From Chryseobacterium echinoideorum (GTDB lineage Bacteria; Bacteroidota; Bacteroidia; Flavobacteriales; Weeksellaceae), in assembly GCF_007474535.1 (NCBI RefSeq), contig NZ_VKNW01000015.1, forward strand, positions 1 to 64,000: 64,000 nucleotides of DNA, written 5' to 3'. The notes beneath the pieces are model-generated. The model was not told the origin of the DNA and searched no databases. It saw nothing but the letters and a program-made list of their open reading frames with translations. The position numbers were made by a program, and so were the translations under genes. Each line of letters opens with the position of its first letter. Position 1 is the first letter of the stretch. Shown in pieces: positions 43,042-55,386 of this stretch.

Positions 43042-46000
43042 TTAGTTGAGATCTTCGAATTCTTTTCTAGAACCTACGATTACACTTTGATATTCTTTAA
43101 GACCCGTTCCTGCAGGAATTCTGTGTCCTACAATCACGTTTTCTTTAAGACCATTCAATTCATCAACTTTACCAGCAACTGCAGCTTCGTTAAGAACCTT
43201 AGTTGTTTCCTGGAATGATGCAGCAGACATGAATGATTTGGTCTGAAGAGCAGCTCTTGTAATTCCTTGCAATACTGGTGTAGCTGTAGCAGGTAATGCA
43301 TCTCTTACTTCAACCAAAGCCTGATCTTCACGCTTCAATTTTGAGTTTTCGTCTCTCAATTCTCTTGCAGTAATCATCTGTCCCGGTTTGAAAGCTTTAG
43401 AATCTCCTGCTTCAGTAACTACTTTAAGACCGAATACTCTGTTGTTTTCTTCCAAGAAATCATATTTATGCTCAAGAGCTCCTTCAAGGAATTGAGTATC
43501 CCCTCCGTCAACAATAGATACTTTTGTCATCATCTGTCTTACGATGATTTCGAAGTGCTTGTCGTCGATTTTTACCCCTTGTAAACGGTAAACTTCCTGA
43601 ATTTCATTTACTAAATATTCCTGAACGGCAGTTGGTCCTTTGATCTTCAAGATATCGTCCGGAGTAACAGAACCGTCAGAAAGTGGCGAACCAGCTCTTA
43701 CGAAGTCATTCTCCTGTACCAAAATCTGGTTTGATAATTTAACTAAATAAATTTTTCTTTCGCCAGTTTTAGCTTCAACGATCAATTCACGGTTACCTCT
43801 CTTGATTTTTCCGTAAGAAACTACCCCATCAATTTCTGTAACAACCGCCGGGTTTGAAGGGTTTCTTGCTTCGAATAATTCGGTAACTCTTGGAAGACCT
43901 CCGGTGATATCCCCTGCTTTTGCAGATTTTCTCGGGATTTTGATAAGGACTTTACCTGCCTTGATTTTTTCACCATCATTAACCATTAAGTGAGCTCCTA
44001 CCGGTAAGTTGTACCCTTTTTGTTCAACACCTTTAGAATCTACTACTTTCAAGGTAGGTACTGCTTTTTTATTTCTTGATTCGGAGATTACTTTTTCCTC
44101 GAAACCAGTTTGTTCGTCAATTTCCAATTGGAATGAAACACCCTGAATAATGTCTTCGTACTCAACTTTACCTGCAGTTTCAGCAATAATAACGGCGTTA
44201 TACGGATCCCATCTACAGATCATGTCTCCCTTACTTACTTTATCTCCCGGTTTTACAGCCAAGATAGCACCATAAGGAATGTTGGCAACCATCAAAGGAG
44301 TTCTAGCTTCGTTATCAGCAACCAATCTGAATTCTGTTGAACGGGAAACTACCACCTCAGCTTTATTTCCGTTTTCATCCTCAGAAGTAATAGTTCTTAC
44401 TTCGTCCATTTCAACGATACCGTCTCTTCTTGCCACGATGGAAGGATTTTCTGATACGTTACCCGCAGTACCCCCTTGGTGGAAAGTTCTCAATGTAAGC
44501 TGAGTTCCCGGTTCACCAATAGATTGTGCAGCAATTACACCTACTGCTTCACCCATGTGGATTTTTTTACCAGTTGCCAGATTTCTACCATAACATTTAG
44601 CACAAATTCCTTTTTTGGTTTCACAAGTAAGTGGTGAACGTACTTCTAGAGATTCAAGACCCATTTCTTCAACTCTCTTAGCTAAAGCTTCATCAATAAT
44701 TTGATCAGCATTAGCAACCAATTCGTCAGTTTCAGGATCATAAATATTATGAAGAGATACTCTACCTAATATTCTCTCAGAGATTCTTTCAACGATTTCG
44801 TCGTTTTTCTTCAATGCAGTAACTTCGGTTCCTCTTAAAGTTCCACAGTCTTCTTCTGTAACGATAACATCCTGTGCAACGTCTACCAGTCTTCTCGTTA
44901 AGTAACCCGCATCGGCAGTTTTAAGAGCGGTATCCGCAAGACCTTTACGAGCACCGTGGGTAGAGATAAAGTATTCTAAGATGGAAAGACCTTCTTTAAA
45001 GTTGGCAAGGATCGGGTTTTCAATGATCTCCGCACCGGTAGAACCAGCTTTTTGCGGTTTTGCCATCAAACCTCTCATCCCTGATAACTGACGGATCTGT
45101 TCTTTAGAACCCCTCGCACCAGAATCAAGCATCATGTATACAGAGTTGAATCCTCCTTGGTCAACTTTCATTCTGCTCATGATCATTTCAGTTAATCCTG
45201 CGTTTGTGTTTGTCCAAACGTCGATTACCTGATTATATCTTTCTGTATCTGTAATAAGACCCATGTTATAGTTGGCTCTAATTTCGTCAACGGCTTCAAT
45301 AGACTGCGCAATCATCTGCTTTTTCTCAACAGGAACAACAATGTCTCCTAATGAGAAAGAAAGACCTCCTTTGAATGCATTTGAATAACCTAAGTCTTTC
45401 ATTGCATCCAGGAACTTAACTGTTGTAGGGAAATCTGTATCAGCAAGGATCTTACCGATAACATTTCTTAATGATTTCTTAGTCAAAAGTTCATTAATAT
45501 ATCCTGATTGTTTAGGTACAATCTGGTTAAACAAGATTCTACCTACAGAAGTTTCAATCAATCTTGTAACGATTTCTCCGTTTTCTTTGATCGGAAGTCT
45601 ACATCTTACTTTAGCATTTAAAGATACTCTACCTTCAGCATAAGCGATTTCCGCTTCTTCAGGAGAATAGAATGCAAGACCCTCCCCTTTTACTTTCATA
45701 TCTTCCGTAGAGCTTAATTCTTTAGTCATGAAATAAAGACCAAGAACCATGTCCTGAGAAGGTACGGTAATAGGAGAACCATTTGCAGGGTTCAAAATAT
45801 TCTGAGAACCTAGCATCAATAACTGAGCCTCAAGGATTGCTTCAGGACCTAACGGTAAGTGTACCGCCATCTGGTCACCATCGAAATCGGCGTTGAATGC
45901 TGTTGTTACCAACGGGTGTAACTGGATTGCCTTACCTTCGATCATCTTAGGTTGGAAAGCCTGAATACCCAATCTGTGAAGCGTAGGTGCTCTGTTCAGT

Positions 46001-47307
46001 AGAACAGGGTGACCTTTCATCACATTTTCAAGGATATCATACACTACCGGTTCTTTTCTATCAATAATTCTCTTTGCAGATTTTACTGTTTTTACAATCC
46101 CTCTCTCAATTAGTTTTCTAATGATAAATGGTTTGTAAAGCTCAGCAGCCATATCTTTAGGAATACCACACTCGTGAAGCTGTAAGTTTGGACCTACAAC
46201 AATTACCGAACGCGCAGAGTAATCTACCCTTTTCCCTAATAGGTTCTGACGGAAACGACCTTGCTTCCCTTTCAATGAATCTGAAAGTGATTTCAATGGT
46301 CTGTTTGATTCAGATTTTACCGCTGATGATTTTCTTGTATTATCGAATAATGAATCTACTGATTCCTGAAGCATACGCTTCTCGTTTCTCAAGATTACTT
46401 CAGGAGCTTTGATCTCCAATAATCTCTTTAAACGGTTGTTTCTGATAATAACTCTTCTGTAAAGGTCATTCAAATCGGAAGTTGCGAAACGTCCTCCATC
46501 CAACGGAACTAATGGTCTTAGTTCTGGTGGAATAACCGGAAGCACACGCATAATCATCCACTCTGGTCTGTTGATCATTCTTGTATTAGCACCTCTCAAT
46601 GCTTCTACTACGTTTAATCTTTTCAGAGCTTCAGTTCTTCTTTGTTTTGAACCTTCATTGTGAGCTTTGTGTCTCAAGTCGAAAGACAATGCATCAAGAT
46701 CAATTCTTTTTAATAGTTCCTCAACCGCTTCAGCACCCATCTTAGCGATGAATTTGTTTGGATCAGAATCATCAAGATACTGGTTTTCGATCGGAAGAGT
46801 CTCCATAATATCAAGGTATTCTTCCTCAGTAAGAAACTCCATGTGATCGAAATCTGAACCGTCTAATTTTTTAGCAATACCTTGTTGGATCACTACATAT
46901 CTTTCGTAGTAAATGATCATATCCAATTTCTTGGAAGGAATTCCCAAAAGGTAACCGATCTTGTTTGGTAAAGAACGGAAATACCAGATGTGAGCAATAG
47001 GAACTACCAGATTGATATGCCCTATTCTCTCTCTACGTACTTTTTTCTCTGTAACCTCTACCCCACAACGGTCACAAACGATCCCTTTGTAACGAATTCT
47101 CTTGTATTTACCACAAGCACATTCGTAATCTTTGATAGGACCAAAGATTTTTTCACAGAACAAACCGTCTCTTTCAGGTTTATGCGTTCTGTAGTTAATA
47201 GTTTCCGGCTTAAGAACTTCTCCTCTGGAATCCTGAAGAATGGACTCCGGTGAAGCTAAACCGATGGTTATTTTATTAAATCTACTTGATTTATTTTTAT
47301 TTGACAT
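43042..47307 (-). CDS. rpoC: DNA-directed RNA polymerase subunit beta'
   Basis: Largest subunit of RNA polymerase, 1421 residues. The active-site magnesium motif [15 protein letters not shown], the N-terminal zinc ribbon [20 protein letters not shown] and the second zinc site ([16 protein letters not shown]) are all present, as are clamp and trigger-loop regions. It is a full-length, intact gene 114 nt downstream of rpoB. That spacer is filled by an inverted repeat. Confidence 0.99.
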   Translation of the reverse strand: MSNKNKSSRFNKITIGLASPESILQDSRGEVLKPETINYRTHKPERDGLFCEKIFGPIKDYECACGKYKRIRYKGIVCDRCGVEVTEKKVRRERIGHINLVVPIAHIWYFRSLPNKIGYLLGIPSKKLDMIIYYERYVVIQQGIAKKLDGSDFDHMEFLTEEEYLDIMETLPIENQYLDDSDPNKFIAKMGAEAVEELLKRIDLDALSFDLRHKAHNEGSKQRRTEALKRLNVVEALRGANTRMINRPEWMIMRVLPVIPPELRPLVPLDGGRFATSDLNDLYRRVIIRNNRLKRLLEIKAPEVILRNEKRMLQESVDSLFDNTRKSSAVKSESNRPLKSLSDSLKGKQGRFRQNLLGKRVDYSARSVIVVGPNLQLHECGIPKDMAAELYKPFIIRKLIERGIVKTVKSAKRIIDRKEPVVYDILENVMKGHPVLLNRAPTLHRLGIQAFQPKMIEGKAIQLHPLVTTAFNADFDGDQMAVHLPLGPEAILEAQLLMLGSQNILNPANGSPITVPSQDMVLGLYFMTKELSSTEDMKVKGEGLAFYSPEEAEIAYAEGRVSLNAKVRCRLPIKENGEIVTRLIETSVGRILFNQIVPKQSGYINELLTKKSLRNVIGKILADTDFPTTVKFLDAMKDLGYSNAFKGGLSFSLGDIVVPVEKKQMIAQSIEAVDEIRANYNMGLITDTERYNQVIDVWTNTNAGLTEMIMSRMKVDQGGFNSVYMMLDSGARGSKEQIRQLSGMRGLMAKPQKAGSTGAEIIENPILANFKEGLSILEYFISTHGARKGLADTALKTADAGYLTRRLVDVAQDVIVTEEDCGTLRGTEVTALKKNDEIVERISERILGRVSLHNIYDPETDELVANADQIIDEALAKRVEEMGLESLEVRSPLTCETKKGICAKCYGRNLATGKKIHMGEAVGVIAAQSIGEPGTQLTLRTFHQGGTAGNVSENPSIVARRDGIVEMDEVRTITSEDENGNKAEVVVSRSTEFRLVADNEARTPLMVANIPYGAILAVKPGDKVSKGDMICRWDPYNAVIIAETAGKVEYEDIIQGVSFQLEIDEQTGFEEKVISESRNKKAVPTLKVVDSKGVEQKGYNLPVGAHLMVNDGEKIKAGKVLIKIPRKSAKAGDITGGLPRVTELFEARNPSNPAVVTEIDGVVSYGKIKRGNRELIVEAKTGERKIYLVKLSNQILVQENDFVRAGSPLSDGSVTPDDILKIKGPTAVQEYLVNEIQEVYRLQGVKIDDKHFEIIVRQMMTKVSIVDGGDTQFLEGALEHKYDFLEENNRVFGLKVVTEAGDSKAFKPGQMITARELRDENSKLKREDQALVEVRDALPATATPVLQGITRAALQTKSFMSAASFQETTKVLNEAAVAGKVDELNGLKENVIVGHRIPAGTGLKEYQSVIVGSRKEFEDLN

Positions 47308-47317
47308 AATTTTTATT

Positions 47318-47422
47318 TTGATTAAAAGATTAAAAGGTTGAAAGATTTAAAAATTACTTTCGCACTTATTATCTCTGAGTTTAATTAATGCTTTAATTTT
47401 TTAATAATTAAATCTTTTAATT
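47318..47422. repeat. Inverted repeat in the rpoB-rpoC spacer, family F
   Basis: ATTAAAAGATTAAAAGGTTG and AAAGATTTAAAAATTAC on the left face TTTAATTTTTTAATAATTAA and ATCTTTTAATTT on the right. The element fills the spacer and ends at the rpoB stop codon, like the paa-operon repeats. Confidence 0.65.
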
Positions 47423-50400
47423 TACTCTTCCAATCTTACGTCTAATCCAAGACCTTGTAACTCGTGAAGTAATACGTTGAAAGATTCCGGAATACCAGGT
47501 TCTGGCATTGCTTCGCCTTTCGCAATCGCTTCGTAAGTTTTTGCTCTACCAATCACGTCATCCGACTTCACCGTCAAGATTTCTCTAAGGATATTGGATG
47601 CTCCGAATGCTTCAAGAGCCCAAACCTCCATCTCTCCAAATCTCTGACCACCAAACTGAGCTTTACCTCCTAATGGTTGCTGAGTAATCAATGAATAAGG
47701 ACCAATAGAACGTGCGTGCATCTTATCATCAACCATGTGTCCTAATTTCAGCATATAAATTACTCCAACCGTTGCAGCCTGTGTAAATCTTTCTCCGGTA
47801 CCCCCATCATAAAGATAAGTGTGACCAAATTTAGGAAGACCTGCTTTCTCAGTATATTCAGTAATCTGATCAAGACTTGCACCGTCGAAGATTGGTGTAG
47901 CGAACTTCATTCCCAACTTCTGACCAGCCCATCCTAAAACAGTTTCATAGATCTGACCTATATTCATACGCGAAGGTACCCCAAGTGGATTCAATACGAT
48001 ATCTACCGGTGTTCCATCCTCTAAGAATGGCATATCTTCTTCACGAACGATTCTCGAAACGATACCTTTGTTACCGTGACGACCCGCCATTTTATCTCCT
48101 ACGTTAAGCTTACGTTTTTTAGCAATGTAAACTTTAGCCAGCTTCATGATTCCTGCAGGAAGTTCGTCTCCGATTGAAATAGCAAATTTCTCACGGTTTT
48201 TAACTCCTTGGATGTCGTTGTACTTTATTTTATAATTGTGAATCAACTGCTTGATCAACTCATTTTTATCAGCATCAACGGTCCAGTCTGCACCACTTAC
48301 ATTTACATAATCTTCAACTGAAGTCAATAACTTGTGAGTAAATTTCACCCCTTTACCGATAATCTCTTCATCTAAGTCATTGGTAACCCCTTGAGAGGTC
48401 TTACCACCAACCATAGTATTTAATTTTTCGATTAAAGTATTTCTCAACTCATCAAACTTAGCTTTGTAGGTGTTTTCAATTTCCTCAAGCTTAAGTTTTT
48501 CTTCAGTTCTTTTCTTTTTATCTTTAATGTTTCTTGAGAACAACTTTTTGTTGATCACAACACCTCTCAATGAAGAATCTGCTTTCAATGAAGCATCTTT
48601 CACATCACCAGCTTTGTCACCAAAGATCGCTCTCAAAAGTTTTTCTTCAGGAGTAGGGTCAGATTCACCTTTTGGAGTGATCTTACCGATCATAATATCT
48701 CCAGGTTTCACTTCAGCACCAATTCTGATCATACCATTCTCGTCAAGATCTTTTGTAGCTTCTTCTGAAACATTCGGAATATCTGCTGTCAATTCTTCCA
48801 TACCTAATTTGGTATCACGAACTTCCAAAGAATATTCATCAACGTGGATAGAAGTAAACCAGTCTTCACGCACAACTTTTTCGTTGATTACGATCGCATC
48901 CTCGAAGTTGTACCCCTTCCAAGGCATGAACGCAACCACTAAGTTTCTACCAAGAGCCAATTCTCCTTTTTCAGTAGCGTAACCGTCACAAAGCACCTGT
49001 CCTTTTTCCACTGTATCCCCTACTCTTACGTTTGGTCTTAGAGTGATGGTTGTACTTTGGTTGGTTTTTCTAAACTTAGTTAAGTTATATGTTTTTGTAG
49101 CGGATTCGAAAGACACTAAGTCTTCGTCTTCGCTTCTTTCATATTTAATGATAATCTTATCTGCATCTACATACTCTACAGTACCTCTTCCTTCTGCATT
49201 GATCAGGATTCTTGAATCTTTAGCAACCTGCTGTTCCAGACCTGTCCCTACGATTGGAGCTTGTGGCTTCAACAAAGGAACTGCCTGACGCATCATGTTT
49301 GATCCCATCAATGCACGGTTTGCATCATCATGCTCCAGGAATGGAATCAGTGAGGCTGAAATACCGGAAATCTGGTTCGGAGCAACGTCAATCAAATTAA
49401 CTTCAGAAGGTTCAACAACCGGATAATCACCGTCAAGACGGGCAATAATTCTATCTGTTTCAAAACCACCGTTATCATTCAGCTCAACATTTGCCTGAGC
49501 AATTACTTTATCTTCTTCATCTTCTGCATTTAAGTAGATCGGATCTGCATTCAAATCTACAGTACCATCATTTACTTTTCTGTATGGAGTTTCGATGAAA
49601 CCTAAAGTATTGATTTTAGCATAGATCCCTAAAGAAGAGATCAAACCAATGTTTGGTCCTTCCGGAGTTTCGATAGGACAAATTCTACCATAGTGAGTAT
49701 GGTGAACGTCACGTACCTCGAAACCTGCTCTTTCTCTTGATAAACCACCAGGTCCTAGTGCAGAAAGTCTACGCTTATGCGTGATTTCTGATAACGGATT
49801 GGTTTGATCCATAAACTGAGAAAGCTGGTTGGTACCAAAGAATGAATTAATAACTGATGTTAAAGTTTTCGCATTAACAAGATCAAGCGGAGTAAAGATT
49901 TCGTTATCTCTAACGTTCATTCTTTCCTTGATTGTTCTTGCAATTCTTGAAAGACCTACCCCGAACTGACCTGCCAATTGTTCACCAACAGTTTTAATTC
50001 TTCTGTTTGATAAGTGGTCAATATCATCAACCTCAGCTTTAGAGTTTACCAATTCGATTAGGTGTCTTACAATTGCAATGATATCTTCTTTTGTAAGAAC
50101 CTCGGTAGTTGTAGGAATGTTAAGACCTAATTTTTTGTTTAGTCTGTAACGTCCTACTTCACCAAGAGAATATCTTTGCTCAGAGAAGAACAATTTTTCA
50201 ATAATTCCTCTTGCAGTTTCCTCATCTGGCGGATCTGCATTTCTCAACTGACGGTAAATATATTCTACCGCTTCTTTTTCTGAGTTGGTAGGGTCTTTTT
50301 GTAATGTATTCTGAATGATAGAGAATTCGTTTGAATTTTCTTTGTGAATCAAAATAGATTTCACACCAGCATCCAAAATAAGATCTAAATGTTCTTTTTC

Positions 50401-51243
50401 AAGAATCGTTTCTCTGTCTAAGATGATTTCGTTTCTTTCGATAGAAACAACTTCACCGGTATCTTCGTCTACGAAATCTTCAAACCAAGTGTTCAAAACT
50501 CTTGCAGCTAATGTTCTTCCTTCTACTTTTTTAAGTGCTGCTTTAGAAACTTTCACTTCTTCTGCAAGGTCGAAGATCTGAAGAATATCTTTATCAGATT
50601 CAAAACCGATTGCTCTTAATAATGTAGTTAAAGGTAATTTTTTCTTACGGTCGATATACGCGTACATTACGCTGTTGATATCGGTAGTAAATTCCATCCA
50701 AGATCCTTTGAAAGGAATAATTCTTGAATAGTATAATTTGGTTCCGTTTGCGTGATAAGTCTGTCCGAAGAAAACCCCCGGAGATCTGTGTAACTGAGTT
50801 ACAATAACACGCTCCGCTCCATTGATAATAAATGAACCGGACGGAGTCATATAAGGAACAGGACCTAAATAAACATCCTGTACAACCGTCTGAAAATCTT
50901 CATGTTCAGGATCTGTACAATACAGTTTAAGTCTTGCTTTAAGAGGAACGGAATACGTCAAACCTCTTTCCACACATTCGTCAATCGAATAACGCGGAGA
51001 ATCTACCAGATAATCTAAGAATTCCAATACAAATTGGTTTCTGGAATCGGTAATTGGAAAGTTTTCCTGGAAGGTTTTGTGCAAACCTTCTTTCTTTCTG
51101 TCTTCAGGAAGTGTGTCTAACTGGAAAAACTCTCTGAATGACTCTAATTGGATATCCAAGAAGTCAGGAGTAATAATTTTTCCTTTAGCCGAAGAGAAAT
51201 TAATTCTCTCCACTCCCTTAGTTGTTGATGTTGTTTTACTCAT
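47422..51243 (-). CDS. rpoB: DNA-directed RNA polymerase subunit beta
   Basis: Second-largest subunit of RNA polymerase, 1273 residues. The rifampicin-region segment [20 protein letters not shown], the motif [16 protein letters not shown] and the C-terminal [20 protein letters not shown] are intact. Its start codon is preceded by a leader of about 320 nt with its own consensus promoter. Usually it follows rplL directly; here it is separated by about 8 kb of surface-protein genes. Confidence 0.99.
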   Translation of the reverse strand: MSKTTSTTKGVERINFSSAKGKIITPDFLDIQLESFREFFQLDTLPEDRKKEGLHKTFQENFPITDSRNQFVLEFLDYLVDSPRYSIDECVERGLTYSVPLKARLKLYCTDPEHEDFQTVVQDVYLGPVPYMTPSGSFIINGAERVIVTQLHRSPGVFFGQTYHANGTKLYYSRIIPFKGSWMEFTTDINSVMYAYIDRKKKLPLTTLLRAIGFESDKDILQIFDLAEEVKVSKAALKKVEGRTLAARVLNTWFEDFVDEDTGEVVSIERNEIILDRETILEKEHLDLILDAGVKSILIHKENSNEFSIIQNTLQKDPTNSEKEAVEYIYRQLRNADPPDEETARGIIEKLFFSEQRYSLGEVGRYRLNKKLGLNIPTTTEVLTKEDIIAIVRHLIELVNSKAEVDDIDHLSNRRIKTVGEQLAGQFGVGLSRIARTIKERMNVRDNEIFTPLDLVNAKTLTSVINSFFGTNQLSQFMDQTNPLSEITHKRRLSALGPGGLSRERAGFEVRDVHHTHYGRICPIETPEGPNIGLISSLGIYAKINTLGFIETPYRKVNDGTVDLNADPIYLNAEDEEDKVIAQANVELNDNGGFETDRIIARLDGDYPVVEPSEVNLIDVAPNQISGISASLIPFLEHDDANRALMGSNMMRQAVPLLKPQAPIVGTGLEQQVAKDSRILINAEGRGTVEYVDADKIIIKYERSEDEDLVSFESATKTYNLTKFRKTNQSTTITLRPNVRVGDTVEKGQVLCDGYATEKGELALGRNLVVAFMPWKGYNFEDAIVINEKVVREDWFTSIHVDEYSLEVRDTKLGMEELTADIPNVSEEATKDLDENGMIRIGAEVKPGDIMIGKITPKGESDPTPEEKLLRAIFGDKAGDVKDASLKADSSLRGVVINKKLFSRNIKDKKKRTEEKLKLEEIENTYKAKFDELRNTLIEKLNTMVGGKTSQGVTNDLDEEIIGKGVKFTHKLLTSVEDYVNVSGADWTVDADKNELIKQLIHNYKIKYNDIQGVKNREKFAISIGDELPAGIMKLAKVYIAKKRKLNVGDKMAGRHGNKGIVSRIVREEDMPFLEDGTPVDIVLNPLGVPSRMNIGQIYETVLGWAGQKLGMKFATPIFDGASLDQITEYTEKAGLPKFGHTYLYDGGTGERFTQAATVGVIYMLKLGHMVDDKMHARSIGPYSLITQQPLGGKAQFGGQRFGEMEVWALEAFGASNILREILTVKSDDVIGRAKTYEAIAKGEAMPEPGIPESFNVLLHELQGLGLDVRLEE

Positions 51244-51567
51244 AAAACTTTTAAGAAAGGGTTAAAAAATATTTTGTTTTTATTAAAAAATATCAGAAAA
51301 AGTTTTAAAGAGAAAAGAAGCAGGAGAAAAGACATTTGATGTTTGGCGCTATCAGAAGTGGTCTTTGTTCTTGATTCTTTATTCTAAAAAATCTAATTCT
51401 AACTGCAACACTGGTATATCTTTTCACAGTGTAGTGCAAAATATTTTTATGATATCTTATGGGATTAAAATAACAGAATAAGCATAAAACACGAAAAGCC
51501 CTTTCAATTTACGAAAGAGTTGATTTTCAATATTTTACCGTATTATGTATAATTTAAGCGCCAAAAG
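51244..51567 (-). promoter_or_regulatory. Long untranslated leader of rpoB
   Basis: About 320 nt without a good ORF lie between the rpoB promoter and its start. Leftward the leader contains CACTACACTGTG and, 14 nt on, CAGTGTTGCAG, which can pair to a hairpin (ACACTG/CAGTGT). A smaller CTTTC/GAAAG pair occurs near 51500. Such a leader could carry autoregulation or attenuation, but I see no known riboswitch consensus. Confidence 0.5.
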
Positions 51568-51573
51568 AGACTG

Positions 51574-51605
51574 CAAATTTACATATTTTTTAGTTCTTAA
51601 ACAAA
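51574..51605 (-). promoter_or_regulatory. Consensus promoter for rpoBC
   Basis: Read leftward: TTTG, 20 bases, then TAAATTTG followed by C. This is an excellent match to the Bacteroidetes promoter (TTTG, 17-23 bases, TAnnTTTG). It lies 331 nt upstream of the rpoB ATG and overlaps the terminator region of the upstream surface-protein gene. Confidence 0.75.
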
Positions 51606-51606
51606 A

Positions 51607-51637
51607 AAACCACCTCAAAATGAAGTGGTTAAAATTT
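51607..51637 (-). terminator. Terminator after the 178-residue secreted protein gene
   Basis: Stem AACCACCTCA/TGAAGTGGTT with one mismatch and a short loop, followed leftward by a run of seven T. It ends the surface-protein island just before rpoB transcription starts. Confidence 0.8.
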
Positions 51638-51654
51638 TATCTGCTAAATTTTAT

Positions 51655-52191
51655 TTATGGTTTCCAGAAAGACCAAACCGTCCCATTGAAAACAGCTAAT
51701 TGCTTATTAAAAGTATCATATACTATCATTCCCGGTGCAGGATTGATAATATTGAGATGAGGACTCGCTACCTTCGGTAAAACCATCGCTTTATTAGTGT
51801 CTTCCAAAACTAAAATTCCAGGAGTGGCAGTAAGCGTTCCTATAGCAGATTTAGCAAGAGTATTTTCTGTTGCTGTGTTTTGTATAAGCGCACCATCAAC
51901 ACTTGTTAAAGGATCTACGGTTGTCCCTTGTGTATTTACACTAAGGTCTTTCCATACTGCGGCATTATATTTTACTTTTACTTTTTTATCTGTAAGATCA
52001 TACACCATACTTCCGTTTACTACGCCAGTAACTGCCGCTGTAGAAGTAACCCAAGGTAAAATCATCCCACGGTTTCCTGTTCCAAAATCTAAAGACACCG
52101 ATGGTGATGCAACAGTTGCTTTTCCGATTGCTACCTGAGAAAAAACAGATACGGAAATCAACGCAAATAGTATTGTGAATATATTTTTCAT
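51655..52191 (-). CDS. Secreted protein with two 'VYDT...W' modules
   Basis: A 178-residue exported protein with signal peptide MKNIFTILFALISVSVFSQ. It contains two similar segments: GMILPWV...GSMVYDLTDKKVKVKYN..WKDL at about 40-80 and AMVLPKV...GMIVYDTFNKQLAVFNG..WSFW at about 133-176. The C-terminal end of the 1029-residue neighbour has the same pattern. No enzymatic motif and no obvious type IX secretion C-terminal domain is present. It is probably a cell-surface structural component. Confidence 0.7.
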   Translation of the reverse strand: MKNIFTILFALISVSVFSQVAIGKATVASPSVSLDFGTGNRGMILPWVTSTAAVTGVVNGSMVYDLTDKKVKVKYNAAVWKDLSVNTQGTTVDPLTSVDGALIQNTATENTLAKSAIGTLTATPGILVLEDTNKAMVLPKVASPHLNIINPAPGMIVYDTFNKQLAVFNGTVWSFWKP

Positions 52192-52218
52192 TTTAAATTT
52201 CTTTAATTATTAATCTGT

Positions 52219-55200
52219 TTAATTAGTAGGACATGTCTGTGTATTAAAGCAAGCCCAGCCTGCCGGAGTACCTGTGGTATTTACCTGTAAACAATCTAAT
52301 GTTGTATTGTAAACCATCATTCCTTCTACCAAATCAGCAGCAGGTATTTGTGAAATTTGAGTTGTTGTCAATCTGTTTAGCACAAAACCTTTTGTTTTAG
52401 ATTCCAAAGCAGTCCACGCTCCTTTTCTTACCATCGGCCAGTTATTTCCCGATGCACTGTTACCCGCTCTGTTTAGAGAAGTAATTCCATGAGAAGTATC
52501 TAAAACAGTCCCGGCAGTAACAGCCGGTTTGTAGCAAACAGCTTGAGTATCTGTATCTGTAGCCGTGTTATTAGCAGGAGTAGTTTCTGTAATATTCGAA
52601 GGCGGAGTCACAGTTACGGTATTTACAAGATTTCCATTAAATGAAAAAGGAATACTCACCACTACAGTATAGGTAACGGTTCCACCAACAGGCAAATCAA
52701 CGACATCATTAATTGCCCCCGTCTGCGTTCCGCTAACTGAAGTGGTAGCACCACCTGCAACAGCTGCGGTGTAACTTACATTTGCCGAAGGAATTCCCGA
52801 AGGAACAGGATCAGAAACGGTAGCGCCCAAAACACCGAAAGGACCATTATTACTTGCTACTATTGTATAGGTTGTATTGGTTCCTGAAGAGTAGGTTGTT
52901 ACGCCATCGGTTTTAGTTACCGCAAGATCAGCACTGAAGGCAATAGGAGATGTAACGCAATGCGCCCCATCATTTGCAGAACTGGCAGGAGAACTTGAAA
53001 TCAAAACTCTTTGCCCATTATTAAGATTAAACTGATAAAAGCCGCCTGTATTATTTGCTCCATACATTTCTCCTGTACTTGAGCCAAACATTGCACCAAA
53101 ATTTACCGCTCCAGGTGTTATCCCTATCCCGATAACTTCACCAGTGGAAGGGTTAATTGATACAAGCTGACCATTCCCAGAATTGACTCCATACAAAAGG
53201 CCATTACTGGTTCTAAAAGCAAAATCTGCCAAATTGATACTTGATGACAATGTAATTAATGTAGCGGTCATTGTATTAAGATTTATACGATAGAGCTGGT
53301 TGTTATTAGTATTCGCTTTCACGTAATAATTACCTGAATTATCAATCTCACCTGAATTATAAGTTGCTACAGGAAGCCCTGTCACAGGACCTAGATTAAT
53401 AGAAGTGCCATCCGTATTAATCACTACAACATTATTAGAATTCAAAGTCTCCATTCCATACATACGCCCGTCCAATGGATTTAATCCTATCGCATTATAA
53501 GTTACAGAGGCTGTTCCTATCGGAGGATAGGTAAAAGGATTTGAGCTCGTGTTTACATTGTACAAAGTAGCACTTTGGGAAAGATACATCGAATTAGTAC
53601 ATCCAAAAGCACTCGCACATTGAACATCCTGTAATGCTGAATTTTGTGAAGCTCCTATTCCTTGTCCAACATCACTTCCAATATCTGCAGCACCTGATGG
53701 GTTGACTAAATTGGGAACACCATTAGCATTTACGCCACCATTAGCAACCGTATTGATACTTCCGTTAGCGTTTATTTGTGACAATGTTACATTTTCATCT
53801 CCTTCTATTGCATCAAAACAACCATCTCCGTCAGAATCCAGATCTAAATGATTAGCAATACCATCTCCATCAGTATCAAGCTCTAAAGGAAGATCAGAAC
53901 AAAAATTTGTAAAACGTACACTTTGCTCATTTACAGCTCCTCCTGTAGAGGCTGTATAACCAAAGTAAACCCTACTCGTACCGCCAAAATAACTGGTAAT
54001 AGGATTTGAAGTTGGGAAGGTATAACTTCCTGCCAAGACTCCCCCTACAGTGTAAGAAAGCCTCTTATTGGGAAAGTCCCATGTTATAACAACCGTTCTC
54101 CAAACATTATCTTCAACATTTCCTAAATCTATAGCAGTTGTAAGCAAGTTAGCTCCACTTTGACTTGCAGAAGCCCAAATCTGACCGTGATCATTAGGAA
54201 TATCTCCCACAGAAGTTCCATTATCATAAGTATCCACTTCGAGTACAATACCATTTTGGATTCCTGAAGCACCAAGCCCTCCTCCTGAAGCACCTACTGC
54301 ATCAACTCCATCCGGAGAATTGTGAAAAACTGTGGCAATCCCGTCTGCACCGGCATCACTACTTCCAAAATTAGCTTGATATGTTAATGTAAAGCTTTTA
54401 CTAAAATCTACTTTACCATAAGACCACATCTCCCCCGCTTGAGTATTGGTAGCAGGAGTAAGTCTTACTTGCATTGGGTTAATCTGTGTAGCATTCCCAT
54501 TAAGCTTAAAAATGTCACTCACTGTAGAATTAGGATCTATTCCTTTTTCGGTACAATCATCAATACCGTCATTATCATCGTCAAGATCCAAAGAATTTGC
54601 AATGCCATCTCCATCAGAATCGCACTCAAGCGGTGTAAATACAATATTATCTATTCCTAAATCATTTCCACTTGCCCCATTTCCCTGTAGATTAACAATT
54701 TCTAAATTCACTGTAGAAGTATTAGCCACAAAATTAAGAGTAAGCCTTCTCCAAACATCATCATTAGCCATTCCCAAAGCAGAAGAAGTCGCAGTCGCAA
54801 GAACATTATTACTTGCATCTCTGATATTCAATCGTAGATTAGGTATATCAGCACAGTTGTTACACAACCCTGCCATATCAATTCTAAATCTATACTCCTG
54901 ACCAGGTATTACACCTAGATTACTTATACGATAGATAGCTTGATTGAGCGTTGCACCAGAATTAATATTGATCATAAGATATCTGCCATCTGTGCTACCA
55001 TCAGTAATTGTATTATAGCCTGCATCTCTATTTCCCGTAAGATCCGTCTGTGTATGTTGTGCCGTTTGTGAAAGCGATCTGGTCACCGTATAAGATCCAT
55101 CTGGTGGAGAAGAAGCCACAAAAGTATGACCAATCACATTGGGATCTGTACTTGTTCCTGTTCCTGTTCCGAAAGTATTACTATAGATTGGTGTCGATTC

Positions 55201-55308
55201 CGCTTTGAAATCACATGGAATAGACTGAGCAAAAGCAACACAACCTAATGACGACATTAAAAGTGTTACTGTTTTTTTTATCGTTGTAAAAATATATTTA
55301 CTTGTCAT
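52219..55308 (-). CDS. Large modular surface protein: lectin-like, calcium-type repeats, DUF11
   Basis: A 1029-residue secreted protein. Signal peptide to about residue 28; an N-terminal jelly-roll-like region (30-230); a calcium-binding-type Asp-rich repeat DSDGDGIANSLDLDDDNDG; an L-type lectin-like region (about 260-480, with GIVLEVDTYDNGTSVGDIPN); a second repeat DTDGDGIANHLDLDSDGDG; a beta-propeller-like region resembling DUF6923 (about 575-800); a DUF11 repeat (DLAVTKTDGVTTYSSGTNTT) and a C-terminal module like that of the 178-residue neighbour. This is an adhesin-like design. It is the largest gene in the island and has intact codons throughout. Confidence 0.78.
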   Translation of the reverse strand: MTSKYIFTTIKKTVTLLMSSLGCVAFAQSIPCDFKAESTPIYSNTFGTGTGTSTDPNVIGHTFVASSPPDGSYTVTRSLSQTAQHTQTDLTGNRDAGYNTITDGSTDGRYLMININSGATLNQAIYRISNLGVIPGQEYRFRIDMAGLCNNCADIPNLRLNIRDASNNVLATATSSALGMANDDVWRRLTLNFVANTSTVNLEIVNLQGNGASGNDLGIDNIVFTPLECDSDGDGIANSLDLDDDNDGIDDCTEKGIDPNSTVSDIFKLNGNATQINPMQVRLTPATNTQAGEMWSYGKVDFSKSFTLTYQANFGSSDAGADGIATVFHNSPDGVDAVGASGGGLGASGIQNGIVLEVDTYDNGTSVGDIPNDHGQIWASASQSGANLLTTAIDLGNVEDNVWRTVVITWDFPNKRLSYTVGGVLAGSYTFPTSNPITSYFGGTSRVYFGYTASTGGAVNEQSVRFTNFCSDLPLELDTDGDGIANHLDLDSDGDGCFDAIEGDENVTLSQINANGSINTVANGGVNANGVPNLVNPSGAADIGSDVGQGIGASQNSALQDVQCASAFGCTNSMYLSQSATLYNVNTSSNPFTYPPIGTASVTYNAIGLNPLDGRMYGMETLNSNNVVVINTDGTSINLGPVTGLPVATYNSGEIDNSGNYYVKANTNNNQLYRINLNTMTATLITLSSSINLADFAFRTSNGLLYGVNSGNGQLVSINPSTGEVIGIGITPGAVNFGAMFGSSTGEMYGANNTGGFYQFNLNNGQRVLISSSPASSANDGAHCVTSPIAFSADLAVTKTDGVTTYSSGTNTTYTIVASNNGPFGVLGATVSDPVPSGIPSANVSYTAAVAGGATTSVSGTQTGAINDVVDLPVGGTVTYTVVVSIPFSFNGNLVNTVTVTPPSNITETTPANNTATDTDTQAVCYKPAVTAGTVLDTSHGITSLNRAGNSASGNNWPMVRKGAWTALESKTKGFVLNRLTTTQISQIPAADLVEGMMVYNTTLDCLQVNTTGTPAGWACFNTQTCPTN

Positions 55309-55386
55309 ATGATAATAAATTTTAATACCTTTTTCCTTTTTAGAAAAAGATATAATTAAAAGTTCAAAAATTTAAATGTGTAAAAT

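Noticed and set aside
48470-48982. 170-codon open frame antisense to rpoB
   Set aside because: Mirror of a Lys/Glu-rich rpoB stretch, giving a Ser/Phe-rich product; not a plausible gene.
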